Shown here piece by piece: positions 53,308 to 61,793 of a stretch of 64,000 bases of DNA. The DNA comes from AP-15 sp963732095 (GTDB lineage: Bacteria > Pseudomonadota > Alphaproteobacteria > ATCC43930 > CGMCC-115725). Every line of letters begins with the position of its first letter. The first letter of the stretch is position 1. The stretch spans positions 62,001 to 126,000 of the forward strand of contig CAVSZA010000072.1 in assembly GCA_963732095.1 (NCBI GenBank), given 5' to 3'. A model generated the notes under the pieces. The model saw only the letters and a list, made by a program, of their open reading frames with translations. It made no database searches and was not told the origin of the DNA. Position numbers and translations under genes: made by a program.

Positions 53308-53457
53308 CACCACGGCGGCAGTTCCTGCACCGGCGGCGGCGGCGTCGGTCAGTTCGTGACCATCACCGCCAGCCGAAGCGTCTCGCCCTTGTTTCCGGCC
53401 TTCGGGTTTGCCCAGAACGGCCAGATCAGCCGCAGCGCATTGGTGGAGACAAAGTGA
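53308..53457 (+). pseudogene. TadE-like C-terminal remnant
   Basis: After a TAG at 53305-53307 the frame encodes HHGGSSCTGGGGVGQFVTIT, then ASRSVSPLFPAF and a C-terminus ending SRSALVETK at TGA 53455-53457. GQFVTITASRSVSPLFP is the usual C-terminal strand pair of TadE proteins, but no N-terminal part or membrane segment lies upstream. It is the tail of a deleted gene. Its stop overlaps the GTG of the next remnant (GTGA), so the two once formed an operon on the plus strand. Confidence 0.6.
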
Positions 53458-53960
53458 GGCTTCGCGCTCTGCAGACCGTCGGGCAGGCGTGCGGCGGCAC
53501 CGCGGCGATCGAATTTGCCCTAGTAGCGCCGGCCATTCTGGGATTGCTGTTCGGCACCGTCGAGTTCGGCCGTCTGCTATGGACAGAGCAAGCCCTTCAA
53601 GAAACCGCAATCGCCGGGGCACGGTGCATGGCCATTTTGCAATCCGCCTGCACGGCGGGCGGCAGGTATTACAGCTCAGCGAATACGACGACTTACGTCC
53701 AGCAGGTTGCCAGCCAATGGGGCGTGACACTCCAGACCGGTGACAGCTCCGCGACGACGTTAGAGCCATCGCTATCGGATAATCCGTGTGGCGGCTCGGA
53801 CGTGTCCGAAGCATCGCATCATGCTGCTTGTGGGATAAGAGCTGCAAGTGGACAGCGGCGCTTCTTATTGCGCTCCGAGAGCTTGGCACCAAACGACAAG
53901 ACGCCGATGGTCAGAAGGACAGGAGGCCACGGCCGATTACCGGAGCTGGGCGGGCACTGA
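53454..53960 (+). pseudogene. TadE-like gene, damaged C-terminus
   Basis: Starts with GTG at 53454: RLRALQTVGQACGGTAAIEF then ALVAPAILGLLFGTVEFGRL, a typical TadE start and membrane segment, followed by QALQETAIAGARCMAILQSA and SSANTTTYVQQVASQWGVTL. From about 53790 (NPCGGSDVSEASHH) the frame loses TadE character and reads random sequence to a stop at 53960, with no clear continuation in other frames. The expected C-terminal strands resemble those of the upstream remnant. It is therefore a decayed pseudopilin gene, opposite in direction to the intact pair. Confidence 0.65.
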
Positions 53961-54686
53961 ACCAGTGGTGAGCACAGGGGTCTTCTCACAAAGTGACGAG
54001 GGCGGCGGGTCGAGAGCCGGCTCGGTCATCCGGCGGGATGTCGGCTTTCCTTACAAGTCGTTGCCGGCTTCCGAGGGATCACCCGCCTCGATCGCGTCGA
54101 GCACCACACAGGACCCTCTGGTAGCGGTCGCACCGGGATTTTACCTTAACAGGGTGCAGCAGAATGCCACGTGCGCAGCAACTCTCAATTTCGTCGCCGC
54201 GAGGCAAGCCGGGATCTGCAGCCCGCCAAAAGACCGAATTCCCGCTCCCCGCCTGCGCTGGGACAAGCTTCGCGGGAATAACGACTGAAGTGGCGGCGCC
54301 CAATCCTCCAACGGTCCCGGGATTTTGTAGCGGCCCCTTGGCCCCCGACGCCGTCGGGAGGGGCCGTCAGGTCGTCTTCCGGCATCTATCGTAATTATTT
54401 ACACAGATTACACCGTGTTTCGGCGGCGGCGAGCGAAACGAATGCCGGCCCAGGCGCACGCTACTAACGTCGTCTGGGTGGTACCCGGGGAACTCGATGA
54501 ACGGCGGCTTTGAGGCGCTACGCTTTCCGCCCCGCCTCCCGAATGCGCGGTGACCGGGAATGATTAAAGGCGCCGACTTGGTCACCCGTCCCTACGGCAT
54601 ATCGTATGCGATTTGGGGATGGTCTTAGTGTCTGACGTCATTTCAGGAAAAAAGGAAAATCCCTTGGAGGTGATGCCGACGAATGG

Positions 54687-54805
54687 CATTCCGGGATGGC
54701 GCGAAGGGCCAGGCCCGGAACCCAGGAACACCAGCTTTTTCCAGGCTTTGATAGGCCCGTGCTCCTGGGTTCCGGGCTCGCGGGCTGCGCCCCCGCCCCG
54801 GAATG
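54687..54805. repeat. Large nested palindrome, REP- or MITE-like
   Basis: Outer arms CATTCCGGG (54687-54695) and CCCGGAATG (54797-54805) enclose inner perfect arms GCCCGGAACCCAGGA (54713-54727) and TCCTGGGTTCCGGGC (54763-54777). The transcript would fold into a long hairpin. No open frame is inside. Such elements are commonly dispersed in many copies; copy number cannot be told here. Confidence 0.7.
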
Positions 54806-55330
54806 ACAAGGTATGAGATTTCATCACAGGCTCGAAAGCCGGAACCCAGGGCTCCAGGGCCTCAGCGGTACCCTTGCCCCCGGTTTCGCGGGGGCGACGG
54901 TAGGGGATTGGGATGGCTCGCTTGATTTCAGGTCGGACACTCAGGGATGGTTTGCGGCTTGGTGCTAGCTATGCATTTATCAAATTGACAACGATCCCGC
55001 CCGTATTATATCCTTACCAAAATTGTTTCTGGCGATCATGCGATCTGCGCGACCCTTCATTTCTCCGCCGAGAACAGCGGAAAACAGCGGCGAAACAGCC
55101 AGCGCCACGCTGTTCTTTCGGTCGCCGAACCGAGGGCGGTTGAGGATCTCCGCCGGGAACGGGAGATCGATGGCTGATAATTCGCTGCAGAACAGCAAAA
55201 CAGCCAGCGGCGCCTCGTCTCCCACGCCCGAGCGGGACTTCACGATATCGGCAGAAGGTTGCATGCCAACCTTTTGGTTGTCCGATATCAAGACACAACA
55301 ACCAACTACGGCTCCCCGGACAGCCCCGGC

Positions 55331-55390
55331 GCGAAAGCGGGAATCCAGGGGCGAAAGCTGCAGCAGTTTCCCCTGGACCCCCGCTTTCGC
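55331..55390. repeat. 60-base hairpin element
   Basis: GCGAAAGCGGG (55331-55341) pairs with CCCGCTTTCGC (55380-55390), and TCCAGGGG (55344-55351) with CCCCTGGA (55370-55377). The motif CGCTTTCGCGGG and its complement recur in related form elsewhere in the same 1.6 kb stretch. It resembles short dispersed palindromes of the REP type, often seen between genes in Alphaproteobacteria. Confidence 0.7.
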
Positions 55391-55567
55391 GGGGGTGAAC
55401 AGAATAGACGTGCCTGTATATTCCGTACAAAAACAGGGACCGGAATTCACCTGGGGATCCGGAATAGCCGATAGCCCGGCGGCGTTATCAACTGTCGCCG
55501 AGCGGGTCGGCATCGAGCTGGCTTGCTGAACACGCGGGGGGATCCATTGACTTCCGAGCGGGGAAGA

Positions 55568-56572
55568 ATGGCTCGAAACCCTGATCCGCCTTTCGATGCT
55601 TATGCCGGCGCTCGGGCGATGATCACCGGTGGACTGGGCTTGATCGGCTCCGCGATCGCTCGGCGCCTCGTCTCGCTGGGTGCTCAGGTATTGCTCGTGG
55701 ACAGCATGATCCCGGATTATGGCGGCAATCTCGCCAATATCGCCGATATCCGTGATCGGCTGACAGTCAATATAGCCGATATCCGCGGCGGATTTGCCTT
55801 GCCGCATCTGCTAGCCGGCCAGGACTTTCTCTTCAACCTGGCGGCGCAGACCAGTCATCTCGATTCGATGTCGTCGCCGGAAGATGACCTCGCGATCAAC
55901 TGCACGGCGCAACTGCAGCTGTTGGAAGCGTGTCGGGCGGTCAATCCCGGGATCGCGATCGTGCATGCCGGGACACGGCAGATTTACGGACGGCCGGAAT
56001 ATCTGCCGGTCGATGAACGCCACCCGCTGCACCCGGTCGACGTGAACGGGGTCAACAAGATGGCGGGCGAGGCCTATCACCTATTGTATCGCGATGTCTA
56101 CGGCATCAAGACGCGCTCGCTGCGGCTGACCAATGTCTACGGGCCCGGAATGCGCATCAAGGATGCCCGCCAGACCTTCCTCGGTATTTGGCTTCGCCGG
56201 GTCATCGAAGGCGAGCCGTTCGAGGTATGGGGCGGCGAGCAGCGCCGCGACCTATTGTATGTCGATGACGCTGCCGACGCATTCCTCTCGGCCGGGCTCA
56301 CGACGGAGGCGGAAGGATTGGCGCTTAATGTGGGCGGCGGCGACCCGGTCAGCCTGACGGCCCTGGCAGAAGCGATGATCGAAGCGAATGGCGGCGGGAC
56401 GTACGACATCCGGGAGTTTCCGCCAGAGCGCAAGCGCATCGATGTTGGAGATTTTTTGATCGACGACCAACGTTTTCGCGGCTTGTCCGGCTGGCGTCCC
56501 CGCGTCGGTATCGCCCAAGGTTTGAGCCGCTCCCTCGAATACTACCGCAGAAATCTGGCGAGCTATATCTAA
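55568..56572 (+). CDS. NAD-dependent sugar epimerase/dehydratase
   Basis: A 334-residue extended SDR protein; ATG 55568 (MARNPDPPFDAYAGARAMIT) follows ggggaaga and is preferred to an upstream TTG-type start. The NAD loop is GGLGLIGSAI (21-30). LAAQTSHLDSMSSPEDDLAI and IVHAGTRQIYGRPE (Thr136 in the S/T position) follow, then HPVDVNGVNKMAGEAYH, in which the usual catalytic YxxxK is NxxxK (Asn160, Lys164). It would act on a nucleotide sugar as epimerase, dehydratase or decarboxylase-like enzyme. The DegT aminotransferase gene follows after 6 bases, implying an amino-sugar pathway. Confidence 0.8.
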   Translation: MARNPDPPFDAYAGARAMITGGLGLIGSAIARRLVSLGAQVLLVDSMIPDYGGNLANIADIRDRLTVNIADIRGGFALPHLLAGQDFLFNLAAQTSHLDSMSSPEDDLAINCTAQLQLLEACRAVNPGIAIVHAGTRQIYGRPEYLPVDERHPLHPVDVNGVNKMAGEAYHLLYRDVYGIKTRSLRLTNVYGPGMRIKDARQTFLGIWLRRVIEGEPFEVWGGEQRRDLLYVDDAADAFLSAGLTTEAEGLALNVGGGDPVSLTALAEAMIEANGGGTYDIREFPPERKRIDVGDFLIDDQRFRGLSGWRPRVGIAQGLSRSLEYYRRNLASYI

Positions 56573-56578
56573 CGGCCC

Positions 56579-57715
56579 ATGACCACCAACCGACCGGCTG
56601 TTGCAATCCCGCAGACCGACCCCCGCGCGGGGTACCTCGCTCAACGGAGCGCTATCGACGCCGCTATCGCTCGCGTTCTCGACGGCGGCGTTTATGTTCT
56701 TGGCAGAGAAGTCGAAGTTTTCGAGTCCGCGTTTGCGGGTTTCGTCGGGGTTGCGCACGCGATCGGCGTCGCCAGCGGGACGGATGCCATCGAGATCGCA
56801 TTGCGCGCATGCGGGATCGGCTCTGGGGACCTCGTCTTCAGCGTGTCCCACACTGCGGTTGCAACTATTGCTGCGATGGAGCGGGCCGGGGCCACGCCAG
56901 TGCTGGTCGACGTGGAGCCGGGTACCTACACGATGGCTCCACGCGAGCTCCTGCGTATCTTGCGGTCGCCGCCGGCCGGCCGGCCGGCGGCAATCCTGCC
57001 GGTGCACATTTACGGCCAGCCGGCCGAGTTGTCTGCCCTCGCCGAGATCGCCCGGGCATATGGCTTGCGGCTGATCGAGGATTGCGCCCAAAGCCATGGC
57101 GCCCTCTATCGCGGCAGGGCGGTGGGATCATTTGGCGATATTGCCTGCTTCAGCTTTTATCCGACAAAGAACCTCGGCGCGCTCGGTGACGGCGGCATGG
57201 TCGTTACGAACGATCCCGCGCTCGCGCTGGCGCTGCGCGAAATTCGGGAATACGGCTGGCGCGAGCGGTACATCAGTGCGCGCACTGGTATCAATTCCCG
57301 TCTCGACCCGATCCAGGCCGCCATCCTCGGCGTCAAGCTCAGGTCATTGGAGGCTGACAATGCTCGTCGGCAAGTCGTGGCGGACCGTTATAATACGGGT
57401 CTCAGCGAGCTGTCGTTGGCGCTTCCGGCCCGCCGGCCAGAAACGACGCATGTTTTCCATCAGTATGTGATCCGGCTGGCCGAGCGCGATGCGTTGCGAG
57501 GGGCCTTGCAAGCTGCCGGAATCGGCAGCGGAATTCATTATCCGGTCCCGGTGCACCAACAGCCGGCCTACGGCGGCCGTCTCGCCTGCGGTCCATTGGG
57601 TCTCGGCGTGACTGAGCGCGCCGCACCCCAAATTCTGAGCCTGCCGATTTATCCGCAGATTTCTGACGAGGCGGTAGATCGGGTCATCGCCGAGATTCGC
57701 CGTTTTTTCGCCTGA
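56579..57715 (+). CDS. DegT/DnrJ/EryC1 sugar aminotransferase
   Basis: A 378-residue PLP enzyme. The family blocks are IGVASGTDAIEIALRACGIG, VDVEPGTYTMAPRELL, ILPVHIYGQPAELSALAEIA, LIEDCAQSHGALYRG and the PLP lysine Lys197 in FSFYPTKNLGALGDGGMVVT; the end has GIGSGIHYPVPVHQQPAY. It transfers an amino group to a 4-keto or 3-keto nucleotide sugar, like ArnB. Directly downstream of the epimerase, it is probably the second step in making the sugar handled by the facing gene set. Convergent with the SMR gene, 8 bases apart. Confidence 0.92.
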   Translation: MTTNRPAVAIPQTDPRAGYLAQRSAIDAAIARVLDGGVYVLGREVEVFESAFAGFVGVAHAIGVASGTDAIEIALRACGIGSGDLVFSVSHTAVATIAAMERAGATPVLVDVEPGTYTMAPRELLRILRSPPAGRPAAILPVHIYGQPAELSALAEIARAYGLRLIEDCAQSHGALYRGRAVGSFGDIACFSFYPTKNLGALGDGGMVVTNDPALALALREIREYGWRERYISARTGINSRLDPIQAAILGVKLRSLEADNARRQVVADRYNTGLSELSLALPARRPETTHVFHQYVIRLAERDALRGALQAAGIGSGIHYPVPVHQQPAYGGRLACGPLGLGVTERAAPQILSLPIYPQISDEAVDRVIAEIRRFFA

Positions 57716-57723
57716 GCCAAGCT

Positions 57724-58062
57724 TCAGTGCTGATAAATCAGCAACACGCCGCTGCCGATCAAAACGATGCCCGCCAGCTGCGGCCATCCGAGAGGCTCGT
57801 TCCATAATATGTGCGCCAGCACCGCGACCACCGCGTAGCTCGCCGCAACCGAAGGAAAGGCGATCGATATCGGGATTTTCTTAATAGCCAGGATGTAGCA
57901 AAGGGCAGCCACGATATAGACTGCGAGCCCGACCATCGTAAGCGGATTGAGGAATTGTGCAATGACCGTTGGTGAACCTTCGGCCGCCGATTTCAGCGCG
58001 ATCTGCCCGACAGTGCCGAGCAATATCGCCGTCACGAGACTTGTGTAATAGACCGACATCAT
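57724..58062 (-). CDS. SMR-family small membrane protein (ArnE/F- or EmrE-like)
   Basis: A 112-residue protein with four transmembrane helices: VTAILLGTVGQIALKSA, LTMVGLAVYIVAALCYILAI, SIAFPSVAASYAVVAVLAHI and LAGIVLIGSGVLLIY. It starts at ATG 58062 overlapping the stop of the upstream GT2 gene (ATGATGA). The conserved membrane Glu14 of EmrE multidrug pumps is absent (Leu in LLGTVGQ), which fits ArnE/ArnF-type flippase subunits that move undecaprenyl-phosphate aminosugar. Co-translation with an ArnC-like enzyme supports that. Intact. Confidence 0.75.
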   Translation of the reverse strand: MMSVYYTSLVTAILLGTVGQIALKSAAEGSPTVIAQFLNPLTMVGLAVYIVAALCYILAIKKIPISIAFPSVAASYAVVAVLAHILWNEPLGWPQLAGIVLIGSGVLLIYQH

Positions 58063-59081
58063 TTTCCTGCGCTCTCGCGTAGCCAAACCGGCGGTCGTGC
58101 CTCGGCGGCGCGCGGGAATTGGCTGCGCCGCACCTCCCTGATCACCGATTGCGGCTTTCCGTTGGCCGTCAGATAGAGCCGGCCGAGATATTCGCCGACG
58201 ATGCCGAGTATCACCAGCTGCACGCCGGAAAGCAGCAGCACCGCCGCCATCAACGAAGCCCAGCCGGCCGGAGGGGACGAAGTCAGCGCCTCGGCTATGA
58301 CCATCGCGCCGGCCAAAGCTCCCAGTCCGCTCAGGACAAACCCGGTTATTGTGCTGACTCGCAGCGGCATCACCGAAAAATTGACGAACATGCTCGCCCA
58401 CAGCCGCAGGAGCCGGCGCAAGGTGTAATTGCTGCGCCCCGCCGCGCGCGGCAGATGCCGCACCATCAGCCGATCGATATCGTGGGTCACCTGGAGGATC
58501 AGCCCATCCACATAGGGGAAGGGCCCCTCATATCGAGTGATCTCGCGCACGACAAAAGCACTCATACAGCGGAAGCTGGAGAGATAGAGACCCCTCGGTT
58601 TTTCGAGCACGAAATCGGCCACCCGGTTGGTAAAGCGGCTCCCGAGGTTCCGCCAGATCGGGTGCTGCTTATCATCGTAGAAGGTATAGATCACCTCCTT
58701 TCCGCTACCTTGAGCAAAGGCGAGTAGTCGGTCGACCTCCTCCGGGGGGTTCTGCAGGTCGTCGTCCATTGTAATTACATGCGCCCCGCTCGCATGGCGC
58801 AGCCCCGCCATAACGGCGTTGTGCTCTCCATAGTTTCTTGCGAGCTTGATCAATGTAATGGGCACACTGGCGGTGTCGACCAGAGCGTAGCATACATCGA
58901 GGCTGTCGTCAGGACTACCGTCATTGACGAGGATGATCTCGTGTCCGCCCTCGATCCGCAGCTCCTCTAGCGCGCGAACCAGCTCGGTGATACTGCCGGC
59001 GCCATTGTAGACCGGGACCACGATCGAGAGCGCAAGACCGGACGGGGCGGTTTTCGGAATCGTCTGGGAATTTTCAGTCAC
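58059..59081 (-). CDS. GT2 undecaprenyl-phosphate glycosyltransferase, ArnC-like
   Basis: A 340-residue enzyme. The GT2 domain has LALSIVVPVYNGAGSITELV, EIILVNDGSPDDSLD and HVITMDDDLQNPPEE; the ArnC/GtrB-type block is IKLARNYGEHNAVMAGLRHA. Two C-terminal membrane helices follow (TITGFVLSGLGALAGAMVIA and LMAAVLLLSGVQLVILGIVG), ending with YLGRLYLTANGKPQSVIREV. It loads a sugar onto undecaprenyl phosphate at the cytoplasmic face. Upstream is a methyltransferase gene overlapping by 8 bases, downstream an SMR gene overlapping by 4. Confidence 0.9.
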   Translation of the reverse strand: MTENSQTIPKTAPSGLALSIVVPVYNGAGSITELVRALEELRIEGGHEIILVNDGSPDDSLDVCYALVDTASVPITLIKLARNYGEHNAVMAGLRHASGAHVITMDDDLQNPPEEVDRLLAFAQGSGKEVIYTFYDDKQHPIWRNLGSRFTNRVADFVLEKPRGLYLSSFRCMSAFVVREITRYEGPFPYVDGLILQVTHDIDRLMVRHLPRAAGRSNYTLRRLLRLWASMFVNFSVMPLRVSTITGFVLSGLGALAGAMVIAEALTSSPPAGWASLMAAVLLLSGVQLVILGIVGEYLGRLYLTANGKPQSVIREVRRSQFPRAAEARPPVWLRESAGK

Positions 59082-59829
59082 GCTCGCTGCCTCGCTTTAG
59101 AGCGATTGCGAGAATCGAGCCGCCGAAGGGTAATCCGATGCCACGGCGCAGTAGCGCGGTTTCGAACGCCGTCGCGGCTCGGCAAAGCATGTCCACCGAC
59201 CGAGGGTACAGTTTGACGTCACTGATCATCCCATGGTCCTCGGGAAAAAGCTTGCGGGTGACGACCATCAGCGGAAACAGCACCGCGTTCCAGTAGGAGA
59301 TATAGACCAGACGGAACCCAACAGCCGTCAGCAGGCGGCGAAGACCTGTCGTCGTATAGCGCCGAGTGTTGCTAACCGCCATATCGTGCCGCGACAGCAT
59401 CCAGCGATAGGCCGGTAGATTGAGGATCAGCCGACCGTTTTGGGACAGACAGCGATGAAATTGCCGCAGAGCACGAGTTTCGTCGACCCCTTCGTGGCAT
59501 AAGACATCCGCGCTGAAGATGGCGGCGAGAGCATCATTGGCAAACGGCAGGTCGTTGACCGAGCCTGCACAGACTGGCCGGTCGCTCTTGATAGCCGCAC
59601 GCGTGCAGGCCTGAAGGTCGAGATCCAGTCCAATTACCGGTTTCCCGCAATATTTCACAGCCAAGCGCGCGAGAAATCCTCCGGTCCCGCAACCAGCATC
59701 CAGGAGTGGCAGATCGGGCTCATCGAGCGCCGATCGCTGCGCCGCCATCAACAGGTTCGCGTGCATGGCGGCGAACCACCACATCCGGTCTTCAACCCGA
59801 TCGAGCTTGTCGTACTCGGAAGGTTTCAC
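59074..59829 (-). CDS. SAM-dependent methyltransferase
   Basis: A 251-residue class I methyltransferase. The SAM-binding motif I is LPLLDAGCGTGGFLARLAVK, with VIGLDLDLQACTRAAIKSDR and VNDLPFANDALAAIFSADVL as post-I and motif II-III regions. The C-terminal half has MAVSNTRRYTTTGLRRLLTA and hydrophobic VYISYWNAVLFPLMVVTRKL, suggesting membrane association. Its place at the start of the GT2-SMR group suggests action on a lipid carrier or its sugar. The acceptor is unknown. A 12-base gap separates it from the large glycosyltransferase gene upstream. Confidence 0.85.
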   Translation of the reverse strand: MKPSEYDKLDRVEDRMWWFAAMHANLLMAAQRSALDEPDLPLLDAGCGTGGFLARLAVKYCGKPVIGLDLDLQACTRAAIKSDRPVCAGSVNDLPFANDALAAIFSADVLCHEGVDETRALRQFHRCLSQNGRLILNLPAYRWMLSRHDMAVSNTRRYTTTGLRRLLTAVGFRLVYISYWNAVLFPLMVVTRKLFPEDHGMISDVKLYPRSVDMLCRAATAFETALLRRGIGLPFGGSILAIALKRGSERD

Positions 59830-59841
59830 GCGAGACCTATT

Positions 59842-61602
59842 CTACGGCGATGGGTGCAAATTCAACGGCGGCGGCGATCCGGGGATCGGCCTCGAAAGGG
59901 ACGCCGCCGAGGCCTGCTTCGCGGCCCGTTGCCCCGCGACGATATCGCGCCGATCCAGGACCAGAGACAGGAGCGCACCCATCCTCTCGACCCGATAAAT
60001 CGGCCGGCCAGGCAGTGATCGTTGGCAGTCGTCCTTCGTGAAGGCGATAAAAAAATCCGCACCGGTGCGATCGCGAACAAACCGAAAATTCGGAGGGAAA
60101 TAATAGTCCGCTGAGATCGGCGGCCCACAAACGGCGACCGTAAATTCGTGCTCTTCGAAATCTGCATCATACTCGGTGCGCAAATAGTCTTCGAGCCCCT
60201 GCACCGCCTCGGCATAAGAGTTGGCCCAATAATCGAGCTTGAATTTGTGCTGGGCCCCCTCGACCCCGCCGACGAAGGCATTGTAGTAAACATATTGATC
60301 GGGATGCAACCCGGCCATAATCGAAATATGCGCGCAGCCATAAAGAGCGAGCACGCCCCAGACCGGCCGTCGGTACGGGAACCGCGACAACAGATCGAGA
60401 CCCCGATCTGCGGCAACGGCCGCAGCAACGGCGATCAGCGGCAGTATAAAGATGAAATGGCGCATGCCGTCGAACAACACGGCCTTGATGACTATGGCAT
60501 ACGCGACCGGGAAGACGATCCCGATGCCGAGGACGAAGCTCGCGAGCGCCTCCTCTCGGCTCAAGCGGAAATTACCGCGCCAAAGCGCGACCACGGCTGC
60601 AACTGGGATGGCAAATAACAGGACGAGAACGAGCTCCGGCAGCGCGAGGGCGATATAAGTCGGCAGATAAGTCCATGGCAGGTCGCTCGCCGGCACAAAC
60701 TGGCCGTCGAACAACGTGTAAAACGGGAAAGTTTGATGCGAGAAAAAGGCAAGGGCGCGCAACGGATTCTCGATTGGGTCGGTCTGCGCCCACGGCCAGA
60801 ACAACAACATGACCGGATAGGCAACCCCTACGACCGGGACGAGAACTCGCCAGAAACTGACCCAAGCCGTGCCGCCCAACGCGCCGAACCGGTTGGCTGC
60901 AACGGTGCGCCAAGTCCCGTCCAGCGCCAGCAGGAGGCTCAAATAGCACATCAGCAACAGCCCGCCGATCCTCACACCCATCGTCATACCAATCGCCGCA
61001 CCGAGTTTGACCAGCGTCCCCAAAGGGGGCCGGGGCAGTGTCGGCACGATTCGGATCAGGTAATAGGTGCTCCATACGATCCCGACTGCGAACGGTATGT
61101 CCTTTGGATTATTGAACATCTGCCCGTAGTAATTCGGGGTCGAAATCAATAGCAGAGACGCAATAAAGCCGGCGCGGGGGCCGGCCACCACACGGCCCAG
61201 CTTCCAGCAGCCGATCAGCCCGAGGATTCCCACCAAACCGTTCAGCAGATGCCGGGTCTCATACACGCCGATCGGGGAGACACGGTTCAACGCCGCTGCC
61301 AGCATATCGAACACGGCGCCGTAGTTATAGAGGTCCTGCCAGTGCAGCGCAGTCTTGTCACCGAAAAAGGACAGGTAATAGTCGAGAACGAAATTACCGT
61401 ACCAATTGTGGACATCCTCGTCCCAGGTGACGCCGTAGTCGCGGAAAGTGCACAGTACAAGGGCTAGGGCAACCAACACGATACACAGCGACAACGGGTC
61501 CCACCGTGATTTCGCACCGAACGGCTGGAAACACGGCGCTTTGTCGGCGAGACCCGTCGCGGCAACGGGTGTGGCAGCGAGCCTGGCTGTCAAAAAGCCC
61601 AT
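59842..61602 (-). CDS. Membrane glycosyltransferase, ArnT/PMT-like (GT39/83 type)
   Basis: A 586-residue integral membrane protein with about ten hydrophobic segments. The first extracytoplasmic loop has FRDYGVTWDEDVHNWYGNFV, an Asp-Glu pair as used by GT-C enzymes to bind lipid-linked sugar, and later RAGFIASLLLISTPNYYGQM and FNNPKDIPFAVGIVWSTYYL, typical of this superfamily. The C-terminal domain is soluble and periplasmic (FVRDRTGADFFIAFTKDDCQ). It should transfer a sugar from an undecaprenyl-phosphate donor, such as the product of the ArnC-like enzyme, to an envelope acceptor. It starts the minus-strand run that ends with the SMR gene. Confidence 0.85.
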   Translation of the reverse strand: MGFLTARLAATPVAATGLADKAPCFQPFGAKSRWDPLSLCIVLVALALVLCTFRDYGVTWDEDVHNWYGNFVLDYYLSFFGDKTALHWQDLYNYGAVFDMLAAALNRVSPIGVYETRHLLNGLVGILGLIGCWKLGRVVAGPRAGFIASLLLISTPNYYGQMFNNPKDIPFAVGIVWSTYYLIRIVPTLPRPPLGTLVKLGAAIGMTMGVRIGGLLLMCYLSLLLALDGTWRTVAANRFGALGGTAWVSFWRVLVPVVGVAYPVMLLFWPWAQTDPIENPLRALAFFSHQTFPFYTLFDGQFVPASDLPWTYLPTYIALALPELVLVLLFAIPVAAVVALWRGNFRLSREEALASFVLGIGIVFPVAYAIVIKAVLFDGMRHFIFILPLIAVAAAVAADRGLDLLSRFPYRRPVWGVLALYGCAHISIMAGLHPDQYVYYNAFVGGVEGAQHKFKLDYWANSYAEAVQGLEDYLRTEYDADFEEHEFTVAVCGPPISADYYFPPNFRFVRDRTGADFFIAFTKDDCQRSLPGRPIYRVERMGALLSLVLDRRDIVAGQRAAKQASAASLSRPIPGSPPPLNLHPSP

Positions 61603-61793
61603 GCTCTGGTTCCTGACGCGATGTCGCTGTCGAGATTGAGCCGAAGCAAAACTAACAAATGCGTTGTCAGACCTGGCCGTGGCCTTGGGAGAAGCAATTC
61701 TGCCGGGTTGGCCACCCCTGGATACGCCTATCCCGTTGCGCGGAGCATCTGAACGTCAGCTACCCTCAGCTGTCAAGGCAGGGCGTGATCGGC

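Larger units (their letters stand above)
53961..55567. other. 1.6 kb stretch without a convincing gene
   Basis: No frame here shows recognisable protein sequence; the open frames are short and compositionally odd. The stretch holds two strong palindromic elements (54687-54805 and 55331-55390) and weaker pieces of the same character, for example ATTCCCGC at about 54240-54246 paired with CGCGGGAAT at 54271-54279, and CCCCCGGTTTCGCGGGGG near 54878. It lies between the decayed TadE genes and the glycan cassette, and may be remnants of mobile or REP-like DNA. Confidence 0.6.

Noticed and set aside
53848..54288. 146-residue open frame after the TadE remnant
   Set aside because: Its sequence lacks any recognised pattern, has no ribosome-binding site, and runs into palindromic DNA; probably chance.
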